DNA of 64,000 bases from a bacterium (GTDB lineage Bacteria > Verrucomicrobiota > Verrucomicrobiia > Limisphaerales > UBA11358), in assembly GCA_021780905.1 (NCBI GenBank), contig JAJXXW010000061.1, forward strand, positions 1 to 64,000. Direction: 5' to 3'. Below are positions 48,836 to 57,300 of the stretch, one piece after another (the first letter of the stretch is position 1; the number at the start of each line of letters is the position of its first letter). The notes beneath the pieces are model-generated. The model searched no databases, was not told the DNA's origin, and was given only the letters and a program-made list of their open reading frames with translations. A program made the position numbers and the translations under genes.

Positions 48836-49927
48836 ATGACCACGTTCAACAGCATCTTCCCAACCTTCCTGGCAAAGTGCGCTGAACTCCACACCTTGTT
48901 GTTGAGCGTGGCCTACGCCCTGTTTATCACGGGCATCATCGTCACCGTGCATCAGCGGTTCACGCGCAAGACCCTCCTGCATTTGATGGTGCGGCTCATG
49001 GTGCTCACTTCCTTGCTGGCTTTCTTGCCCGCTTGGGGCAATCAAATCCAGCAGTTGTTGCAGGATTCCATCCTGTCCGGCCTGGGTGTTGACCCGTCCC
49101 AGGTTTATCAGCAGTTTCTCCAGTTGCTCGTCATCAAGCGCGATACCGTCACGCAAACGTCATGGTGGAACGTCCTCTCGCAACTCCACAATTTCACCAC
49201 TGACCTTATCATCACGGCGATTCTCTGGCTGGTCGGCTGGATTGCCGCGCTCCTGATGTTTTGGGGTTACATCATCCAGAGCGTCATCCTCAACATCGGC
49301 TACGCGCTTTCGCCGCTGCTCATCGGTTTCATGGCGATCCCCGCGCTCAAGCACACGGGCACACGCTATCTCACGAATCTCGCCGGTGTTTTGCTCTGGC
49401 CGCTGGGCTGGGCCGTGGCCGCGCTGGTCACGCAGGGCATTCTCGATTTCATGACCGACCCCAGCTTTGAATTCGTTGACCCGTCTTCAACGCTGCCTGA
49501 TTTTCAAAAAACCATCGGCGTCGCCGCCGTCGGCTTCTGGATTATTTTCAGCACCATCGCCGCGCCCGTCATCATCCAGAAGGTGATTGCCGCCGGCGCG
49601 TTGGCGGGCGGCGAACTGCTTTCAGGCGGCGCACAGGCCGCCATGCAGACGGCGACTTCCGCCGTCGGCAGCGCCGTGACCGCCGCGCCGCTCGGACCCG
49701 GCGCGGCCATTGTCGCCGGTGGAGCGGCGGGCGCTTCAACTTTGCTTTCGACTTCCGGCGGCGTCGGCAACGCCGGTTCAATGGTGAACAGCCTTGCCGG
49801 ATGGGCGGTGCAGAAAAGCGATCCAACCGGCAACAAGGCCGTTCAGCAGTTGCTCTCACAATTGCTCCAGCGTTTCGACCAATTACTGCCTCCCATTACT
49901 CCGGCCAGCCTGCCTCCCAAATTATGA
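48836..49927 (+). CDS. VirB6/TrbL-like polytopic membrane protein
   Basis: 363 residues with at least five membrane helices in the first 270 residues (LLSVAYALFITGIIVTV, LMVLTSLLAFLPAWG, LIITAILWLVGWIAALLMFWG, VAAVGFWIIFSTIAAPVII). A Gly/Ala/Ser-rich cytoplasmic or periplasmic tail follows. This is the TrbL pattern. ATGA overlap with the next gene. Confidence 0.82.
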   Translation: MTTFNSIFPTFLAKCAELHTLLLSVAYALFITGIIVTVHQRFTRKTLLHLMVRLMVLTSLLAFLPAWGNQIQQLLQDSILSGLGVDPSQVYQQFLQLLVIKRDTVTQTSWWNVLSQLHNFTTDLIITAILWLVGWIAALLMFWGYIIQSVILNIGYALSPLLIGFMAIPALKHTGTRYLTNLAGVLLWPLGWAVAALVTQGILDFMTDPSFEFVDPSSTLPDFQKTIGVAAVGFWIIFSTIAAPVIIQKVIAAGALAGGELLSGGAQAAMQTATSAVGSAVTAAPLGPGAAIVAGGAAGASTLLSTSGGVGNAGSMVNSLAGWAVQKSDPTGNKAVQQLLSQLLQRFDQLLPPITPASLPPKL

Positions 49928-50583
49928 AAACAGATAACTCCAATTCACAATCAATGACGCCGGGCATGGTGGCCGTGCGCAAACCCCATTTTGATCTCAC
50001 GCGCCTGCTGGTGCTGCGCGACCGGCTGCCGTGGTTCTGGTTTGCGTTCACCGTCGCCGTGCTGGTGCTGTCGGCGATTGACCGCTACCACATCATTTCG
50101 CAATTCAAGCAGCGCGAGCGCGTCGTCATCATTGATCCCGCCGGAACTTACTATTTAAGCCCGTTGCTGCAATTCCAAGAGGCGAAGCAGTTGCACGTCC
50201 AGCAAGCGGAACTGGCAACATTGTGTTTTCTCGAACGCAACCCGAAGGATTTCGACAATCCCGACCTGCTTAAATTGTTGTTTCTCAAAAATGCGTTCAA
50301 CAAGGCCCAGGACGAACGCATCAGCGAGGCGGTCGAATTTCGTGCCAAACAGCTTCACCAAAAAGCCGAAATTGGCCGGATAGATATTTTGGCGACGCGC
50401 GACAACGAAGTGCTCGCCGCCGTCACCGGCCAGGTCATTCGCAGCGGCATCTTTCAAGACAAGGCGTTCACCGAGGCGTTTCCGTTCACGCTCCGGCTGC
50501 GCCTCATTCGCAACCCCAACATGGCCTTAAACGGACGTTTCCCCACCGCCGTGGGCGACTTCAAATATGAAATCAATCGTTAG
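49924..50583 (+). CDS. VirB8/TrbF-like inner-membrane protein
   Basis: 219 residues. A short cytoplasmic N terminus, one membrane helix (FWFAFTVAVLVLSAIDRYHI, about residues 38-57) and a periplasmic domain of the VirB8 size. The gene order after TrbL-like and before VirB9-like supports the call. Ends overlapping the next gene by 17 bp. Confidence 0.72.
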   Translation: MKTDNSNSQSMTPGMVAVRKPHFDLTRLLVLRDRLPWFWFAFTVAVLVLSAIDRYHIISQFKQRERVVIIDPAGTYYLSPLLQFQEAKQLHVQQAELATLCFLERNPKDFDNPDLLKLLFLKNAFNKAQDERISEAVEFRAKQLHQKAEIGRIDILATRDNEVLAAVTGQVIRSGIFQDKAFTEAFPFTLRLRLIRNPNMALNGRFPTAVGDFKYEINR

Positions 50584-51481
50584 CCTCTTATCGGCCACCG
50601 TCACGGTGCTATCCGCTATCACCACGCTGGCGCAGCCCATTCAACAAGTCTGGTTGGACGACCGCGTAGCCGTCTCCGTGTCGGTGGCGACCAACCGCGT
50701 CACCACCATCAGTTTCCCAAGTCCGATTGACGCCATTGAAGGCGCGGGCATGACCGTGGACGGAAAAACGCCAGGACTGTTTCAACTGGCCCACGCCAAA
50801 GGCTCGGCGTTTCTTTCCGTGCGCGCCATTTTTCCCAAGGCATCCGCCAATCTCAACATCCGGTGGAACGACCGCACCTATGTTTTCGAGTTGATCGAAA
50901 GCAACGCACCCATTCTTTCGCTCAACATGGCGGCCTTGCCAACGCCGGAAGAAACCGGAGCGGGCCGTGCGCCCGATGTCAGTCCGTTGAAATTGCTGTC
51001 ATTGCTCGACAAGGCCAAAGCCTTTCCGTTGCTCAAAGCGCAGCAGCCCGAAAGCGTCGCCGATGTTGGTTTCACCACCTACGACGGCAAACCGCTTGTC
51101 AGCGATTTCAACGATTATCAAATCCAGATTGAAGCCGCCTTTCGGTTTAATGCCGAGGACACGCTGATTTTCCGTGTTGCAATTACAAATGAGACGGATA
51201 CGCCCCTGATTTATCAGCCGGACAGTTTCAGCCTTTGCGCTGGCAACCGGATTTATCCGCAGTCCATCAGCGATGCCACCGGCACGGTTCCGCCCAAAGG
51301 CAAGAGCATCGTTTATTTCGCCGTCACCGGCACGCCGGACGGCGGGCGAAATAATCTTTCGTTGAAGAATCAATTCACCGTGCTGGTGAACCGGCTGTCG
51401 CCGCCACCACCACCGCCGCCCGTTGTCACGACCACCAATGCCCCGGTTCATCCCATCCGTTCACCAAGACACCAACCATGA
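50567..51481 (+). CDS. VirB9/TrbG-like outer-membrane-core protein
   Basis: 304 residues with signal peptide MKSIVSLLSATVTVLSAITTLAQ. The mature N-terminal domain is beta-rich (VAVSVSVATNRVTTISFPSPID, IRWNDRTYVFELI). A second beta domain and a striking proline run near the C terminus (SPPPPPPPVV) follow. VirB9 assignment rests on order and domain style, as sequence conservation is weak. ATGA overlap with the VirB10-like gene. Confidence 0.68.
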   Translation: MKSIVSLLSATVTVLSAITTLAQPIQQVWLDDRVAVSVSVATNRVTTISFPSPIDAIEGAGMTVDGKTPGLFQLAHAKGSAFLSVRAIFPKASANLNIRWNDRTYVFELIESNAPILSLNMAALPTPEETGAGRAPDVSPLKLLSLLDKAKAFPLLKAQQPESVADVGFTTYDGKPLVSDFNDYQIQIEAAFRFNAEDTLIFRVAITNETDTPLIYQPDSFSLCAGNRIYPQSISDATGTVPPKGKSIVYFAVTGTPDGGRNNLSLKNQFTVLVNRLSPPPPPPPVVTTTNAPVHPIRSPRHQP

Positions 51482-52545
51482 AACCACGAGACTTTCTCAA
51501 TTTTCTCAAAACCAAGAGCGGCAAGCTCGTTGTCTTCGGCGTGCTGTTCGCCGGGGGATTGATGATTTTCAGCGCCCTGCGCCAGCATCACACGCCTTCC
51601 GAAATTGCCGCCACGCCCCTGGCCACCAACAGTGTCAGCGGCCAGCCCGAAGTCGTGCAAACCGTTCTGCGTTCCTTGCAGCCGTTTAATCCGCCGCAGC
51701 CCAAATCATCCTCAACGCCGCCAACATCGGCGGCCAGCATGACCAATCCGGCTGTTGCCAGCCCGTCGCCCCAACCGTTGCCAAATGTTCCGCCGCATCA
51801 AACCGAATCGCTCGCCCCCATCAGCCTTTTTGCCGACAGCGCGGCGGGCGCTGCCCGGCCAAAAAAATTGAGCGCGGTTTATGCGCCGTTCGGACGGTTG
51901 ATCCCCTGTGAGACCGTCATCACGGTGGATTCGGCTTCGATGGAAACACCCATCGTCGGTCTCGTCACCGAGAACATTTATTATGGCGGCAGGCTGATTA
52001 TCCCGGCGGGAACGGAGGTTCACGGCATGGCGCAGACCGACCGGCAGCGCGACCGCATCTCCACCAGCACCAGTTGGAAATTCGTCTGGCAGGACGGCGA
52101 GGAATTGAACCTTAAAGCCGTTGCGCTGGACCGCGAGTTTGACAACAACACCAATCAGAGCGGTTGGGCCATCACGGATGGCAGCGCCGGTCTGCGCGGT
52201 GAAGTCATCAAGTCGGACAATTACGCCGACATCAAACTTTTTGCAGCCACCTTCTTATCCGGCGCAGCCGGCGCGTTAACCGAACAGCAGCAAACGCTGT
52301 TGGGTTCCATGCCCGCTCCGACTCTTGGCAATGCGCCGCTTCAAGGCGCGCAGGCAGTGCTGCAAACTTACGCGCAACAAATCTACGATTCGATTCAGAA
52401 AAACGGATTCTACGTTCGCGTGCCAAGCGGCAAACAGTTTTACCTCTACGTCCTGCAAACCATTGACCGCACCGACGCCTCATTCGGCGGTGTTGGTCTG
52501 GTTGAAGAAACGGACACACAACCCGCAACCACTCCCAAACGATGA
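51478..52545 (+). CDS. virB10: VirB10/TrbI-like channel protein
   Basis: 355 residues. N-terminal cytoplasmic stretch, one inner-membrane helix (KLVVFGVLFAGGLMIFSAL, about 17-35), a Pro/Ser-rich periplasmic linker (50-125) and the TrbI-type C-terminal beta-barrel domain (GRLIIPAGTEVHGMAQTDRQRDR, STSWKFVWQDGEELNLKAVAL, SGKQFYLYVLQ). This protein spans both membranes in known systems. ATGA overlap with the following lipoprotein gene. Confidence 0.85.
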   Translation: MKPRDFLNFLKTKSGKLVVFGVLFAGGLMIFSALRQHHTPSEIAATPLATNSVSGQPEVVQTVLRSLQPFNPPQPKSSSTPPTSAASMTNPAVASPSPQPLPNVPPHQTESLAPISLFADSAAGAARPKKLSAVYAPFGRLIPCETVITVDSASMETPIVGLVTENIYYGGRLIIPAGTEVHGMAQTDRQRDRISTSTSWKFVWQDGEELNLKAVALDREFDNNTNQSGWAITDGSAGLRGEVIKSDNYADIKLFAATFLSGAAGALTEQQQTLLGSMPAPTLGNAPLQGAQAVLQTYAQQIYDSIQKNGFYVRVPSGKQFYLYVLQTIDRTDASFGGVGLVEETDTQPATTPKR

Positions 52546-53132
52546 AAGCATACCATCTAATTCCACTGATGTTTCTGTCGGCGTGTTCCACCACGCCCAA
52601 GCTCGCGTTGCAACCGCAATCGCCATCATCATTGGCGGCGGACACTGTGCGTTATCCTGAAGTCGTCCGCGCCTATCACGTCGGACGCTATGCCGATCCC
52701 AATGACGACCTCGTGATGCACGAGGAGCACGTTGTTTATCGTGTCGAGGAAAACACCCGCTGGGATTTGCGGCCTTCGCGGGCGGCTACCATCAACGGCA
52801 CTGTCGCTTTCCCCACGGAATCCGCGCCGCGTGATGCAGCATTCAGTCCGTTGCCGGTCAATGACGCGGTGCTGGCCGAGGTCAACGCCCAAAAACTGGC
52901 GACCGTTCAAATCATGATGGAAGCCCGAACTCTGTCATCGGCGCTGGCGCAGTTTCAAACCGCGTTGCAACAGACCAGAACCAATTTGCAGGAAACGGCG
53001 GTGTTGCGATCCGCAGTGATTCAAATGAAAAAACGGCTGGACACGCTCGAAACCGCGCACGAGCAGGCACCGCAGTCGTTGCCGCAGCCCAATTCCACAA
53101 CCAATGAAATGCCAGATTCATTGAGTCCCTAA
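52542..53132 (+). CDS. Lipoprotein of the secretion operon
   Basis: 196 residues with lipobox FLSAC (Cys about 15). The middle (RAYHVGRYADPNDDLVMHEEHVVYRVEENTRWDLRP) is a conserved-looking domain, and the last 80 residues are a coiled coil (SALAQFQTALQQTRTNLQET). It may be the VirB7-like partner of VirB9/VirB10, given the overlap with VirB10. Confidence 0.65.
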   Translation: MKAYHLIPLMFLSACSTTPKLALQPQSPSSLAADTVRYPEVVRAYHVGRYADPNDDLVMHEEHVVYRVEENTRWDLRPSRAATINGTVAFPTESAPRDAAFSPLPVNDAVLAEVNAQKLATVQIMMEARTLSSALAQFQTALQQTRTNLQETAVLRSAVIQMKKRLDTLETAHEQAPQSLPQPNSTTNEMPDSLSP

Positions 53133-53200
53133 AGACACTTTGCCGGTGTTGTCGCATCGGCAATTCAACAAAACAACATAAACAAATAACCATCAAATAT

Positions 53201-53626
53201 ATGAGCACAACAAAAACCAGAAATCCTCCGTCCAATGGCGCTGCCGCCGATACGCCCGCGCCCGGCGAAAATCGCTATCAGCGGATTAACCCCGAAACCG
53301 AAACCAAAATCAACGATTGGATCAAGAACAATCCCAAGAATTGGGACTACATCAAGGCCATGCCGCGCGACCGGCTGGAGCGCACCGTCGTCTTGAACGA
53401 AGTCCGGCACGTGGAGCGGCGGCAATATGTTGACACCGGCGTGCTGCAAAACATCAAAAACAACCCCGACCTGAAGGCGGCTTATGACGTTCTCTTGAAG
53501 GATGTCCCCGAAGACAAGCGCGATGAAGTCATCCTCAACATGGAGCGCGAAAAATGGCTGAACAAGAAAACGCAGTCGCAGCCGCAGACTCAAACCCAAA
53601 CCAGAAGGGAAGGCGTCAGGGTTTGA
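53201..53626 (+). CDS. Hypothetical protein at the end of the secretion operon
   Basis: 141 residues, cytoplasmic. A Ser/Thr/Pro-rich start, then a charged helical domain (INDWIKNNPKNWDYIKAMPRDRLERTVVLNEVRHVERR, LKDVPEDKRDEVILNMEREKW) and a Gln/Thr repeat tail (SQPQTQTQTRR). I recognise no family. Separated by 68 bp from the lipoprotein gene. Confidence 0.55.
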   Translation: MSTTKTRNPPSNGAAADTPAPGENRYQRINPETETKINDWIKNNPKNWDYIKAMPRDRLERTVVLNEVRHVERRQYVDTGVLQNIKNNPDLKAAYDVLLKDVPEDKRDEVILNMEREKWLNKKTQSQPQTQTQTRREGVRV

Positions 53627-53635
53627 CGGTCCCTT

Positions 53636-53678
53636 CCAAGCCGGTCTGACTTCAATATGGAGGTTCAGGCCGGCTTGG
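53636..53678 (+). terminator. Stem-loop after the secretion operon
   Basis: Arms 53636-53649 and 53665-53678 form a 14-bp stem with one G-U pair (CCAAGCCGG/CCGGCTTGG) and a 15-nt loop, 10 bp after the last stop. There is no following T run, so it may protect the 3' end or attenuate. The rest of the 334-bp interval to 53960 shows no supported gene. Confidence 0.45.
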
Positions 53679-53960
53679 GGCAGACGACTCTGTATAAGTT
53701 TCGTTGGCGATGAACCGCACACAACTCTTTGGCATTGAACGTGCTTATAGTCCATTGTTGCCCGCCGCGCGGGGTTTTTATGCAACCGCCCGTCCAACTT
53801 GGCGTTTGCCGTGTCAGGTTTCTGGACGTTTGCATTCAGGAACAGAACCATCATCTTTGCCTTCATCGCCCCGTTTCATTCGTAGGAAAAAAAACTTCCA
53901 ATTGCCCCCGTTTTGGGGTTCGCCGACGCCAAGAGGCACACGGAGGTTGAGGAGGTTGAA

Positions 53961-54323
53961 ATGGGCAGCGGCATACCTCCCCGGAATCCGATTGGCCGGA
54001 ATGTTTCCCGGTTGCGCTCCGAACAGGACTGGTCACAGGAGTATCTGGCAACGCAGATGCAACTCAAGGGCGTGGACGCCAGCCGCGACATGCTCGCCCG
54101 CGTGGAGTTGTGCATCACCAGGGTCAACCTCGAATTCCTGTTGGGTCTGCAACGGGTGTTCTGTCTTCCCATCGTCCGTTTTTTCTCAAAACACGTTCAA
54201 GACCTGGACGCCTTTTATACCCAACACCCCGGCGTGCCATTGCCCGAACCTGACCCGCCAAAGAGGCCAAAGAAACGGCGGCGCAAATGCCAAAAGTTGA
54301 CAAAACGGCGAAAACCGCGTTAG
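53961..54323 (+). CDS. XRE-like HTH regulator
   Basis: 120 residues, starting MGSGIPPRNPIGRNVSRLRS behind a strong GAGGAGG ribosome-binding site; an upstream Met at 53913 would bury it. The HTH is RSEQDWSQEYLATQMQLKGV followed by DMLARVELCITRVNLEFLLGLQRV. The C terminus is proline- and lysine-rich (PPKRPKKRRRKCQK). Its 3' end overlaps the extended methylase frame. Confidence 0.65.
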   Translation: MGSGIPPRNPIGRNVSRLRSEQDWSQEYLATQMQLKGVDASRDMLARVELCITRVNLEFLLGLQRVFCLPIVRFFSKHVQDLDAFYTQHPGVPLPEPDPPKRPKKRRRKCQKLTKRRKPR

Positions 54324-57300
54324 ACAATCAGTTGGAACTATTCAGTCTCAACCGACGTTATGAACACATTGACTCAATACGGACGAATGGCCGAGAAACA
54401 CTGGCGCGAACACTGCCCCAAAATGGTGAGCGCGTTGGAGGCGAAGGGACAGTTGCACGCGATGTTGCTGGAAGCCGAGGAGAAAACGAAGGACGAGATG
54501 CTCGAATTGACGCAGCAGTTCAGGAAGCAGGGCTTGACACCGCAGCAGGCCCACGACCGCGCCTGGGAAATGGTGCGAGAGGAATACATCCTTCTGCCGC
54601 CCGAAGCGGAATAGAGGATCATTCTCCCAAGAATCTCAACTGTTACCGCATCACTGACGGGGACCGGCTGGGGGAAGGCGGTCTCAAGCAGAAGTTCCAG
54701 CAAAACATCAAGGCGGTTGAAATCCTGCGGTTGCTGGATGCCGAGGAACGTCCCGCGTCGTCCGATGAAAAGGCGGCGCTGGTCAAATACGTCGGCTGGG
54801 GCGCGATGCCCCAGGTGTTTGACGTGGACAGCGCCAACTGGCGCAAGGAGCAAGTCCAGCTTTCCGAAATACTCTCCGACGAAGAACATCGCTCCGCCCG
54901 CGCCACAACCCTAAACGCCCATTACACTTCGCCGACGGTCATTCGCGCCATGTATCAGGCGGCGCAGCGGTTCGGTTTTCAGGGCGGGCAGATTCTTGAA
55001 CCGGCCTGCGGCATCGGCCATTTCATCGGCCTCGTGCCGGAGGAAATGCTCCGGCAATCCACCATTACCGGCGTCGAAATTGATCCATTGACGGCGCGCA
55101 TCGCCAAAGCGTTGTATCCCGATGCCGACATCCGCGCCGAACCGTTTGAAAAAGGCAAACTCGCGGACGAATCATTTGACCTGGCCATCTCCAATGTTCC
55201 CTTCGGTGATTACGCCGTCCATGACCCGCGCTGGAACGATTACAAATTTCCCATTCACGATTATTTCTTCGCCGCCGCGCTCGACAAGGTGCGGCCCGGC
55301 GGCCTGCTCATGTTCATCACGTCGCATCACACGCTGGACAAAATGGATTCAACGCTGCGTGAACTGCTCGGTGCCAAGTCGGAATTCCTCGGCGCGATCC
55401 GTCTGCCGAACACAGCGTTCAAGAAAAACGCCGGCACGGAAGTGACCACCGACATCGTGATGCTCCGCAAACTGCGCGCGGGCGAACCGCCGCATGGCCC
55501 GGCGTGGAAGGCCACCGTGGATTTCGCCAACGAGCGTGGTGAAAAATTTCTCATCAATGAATACTTCGCCACGCATCCCCACATGATGCTGGGCACGATG
55601 CGGCTGGCACGCGGCATGTATCGGCAGGGAGAGCCGGTGCTGGTGCCGGACGACCGGGACTTGGGCGACGCCTTAACTCAAACGGTTGCCCGGCTGCCTC
55701 AAAACATTTATCAAATCGAGACGGCGGCGGTTGCGAAAAAAACTTTCGATCCCGCCATCCCCGCGCCGGAGGACATCAAGCCCAATGCCTATTGCGTTCA
55801 CGAAGACGGGCGGCTCTGCCTCAATGAAGACGGCGTTTTGCGGCCGTTGGATGATTTGCCGGTCGAAACGCGCTCGCGCATCCGGCGGTTGATTGACGTG
55901 CGCAACGCCGTGCGCGTCTGCCTGCGCTCGCAGCTTGACGGCAGTGACGAGGAACAGGTTGCCGACGCGCGCTTTCAACTGAATCTGGTCTATGACCGTT
56001 TCGTCGCCCGTTTTGGCGCGGTCAACGCGCCGGTCAACCAGCGGGCGTTTTTCGGCGACCCGGATTTGCCGCTGTTGTTGTCGCTGGAAAATTACAACGA
56101 CGAGACGAAGATGGCGACCAAGGCCGCCATTTTCCGCGAGCGCACCATCCACCACAAGCAACCCGTCGAATCCGCCGGCACACCAAAGGAAGCCTTGCTT
56201 GTCACGCTGAATGAAAAAGGACGGGTTGACCTTGACCACATGGCTGGCTTGTTGGCCCGTCCTGCCGAGGAATTCCTTTCCGATTTGAAGGGAATGATTT
56301 TTCTGAACCCGCAGACCAAACAATGGGAAACCGAAGACCAATACCTGTCGGGCAATGTCCGCGAAAAGTTGGTTGCCGCCGATACTGCAAGCGTCAACGA
56401 CCACCGTTTTCACGAAAATGTCGAGGCGTTGAAATCGGTGTTGCCGCAGGATTTGCCCGCCACTGAAATTGACGTGCGACTGGGCGCATCCTGGCTGCCG
56501 CCGTCCGACGTGCAGCAATTCGCCCATGAATTGCTCGGCATTCCGTCGGGCGTTGAAGTCGGCCACATCCACGCGCTCGGCTCGTGGCATCTCACCGCCA
56601 ATTGGGAGGCGAAGGGCGCGACGGCGAACACGACCGATTGGGGAACGAACCGCTATACCGGCCTCGAACTCATCGAGGAAACGCTCAATCTCAAAACGCC
56701 CACCGTTTATGATTATGTGGACAAGAAGCCCGTCGTCAACGCGCAGGCGACCGAGGCGGCGCGCGAAAAGCAGGAACGCATCAAGGAACGGTTTGCAAAA
56801 TGGATCTGGTCGGATGACGGACGGCGGGAACGGCTTGTGCGACTCTACAATGACACGTTCAATCATTCACGGGTCCGCACGTTCAATGGCGGGCATTTGA
56901 CGCTGCCGGGCGCGAGTGCGGCCATTGAGTTGCAGTTGCACCAAAAAGCCGGTGTCTGGCGCATCCTGCAAACGGATAATACGTTGCTCGGCCATGTCGT
57001 CGGCGCGGGCAAGACGTTCACAATGGTTGCTTCCGCGATGGAATTGAAACGGTTAAAGCTGGCCAGCAAGCCGATGTTCACCGTCCCCAATCACATGCTC
57101 GGCCAGTTCTCTACCGAATTGCTCATGTTGTATCCCGGCGCAAACATCCTCGTGGCAGGCAAGGAGGATTTTGAGTCAAAGAACCGGAAGAAATTGTTCA
57201 GTCGCATCGCCACCGGAAATTGGGATGCGGTGATCGTCACGCATTCCGGCTTCGAGCGCATCCCGCTGGCGCAGGAGACCCAGGAGCGGTTCTTCAAGGA

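Noticed and set aside
53704-54300. A 198-residue plus-strand frame overlapping the HTH gene
   Set aside because: Composition is of the wrong-frame type (Arg/Pro/Thr rich), and the HTH frame has a strong ribosome-binding site and clear homology.
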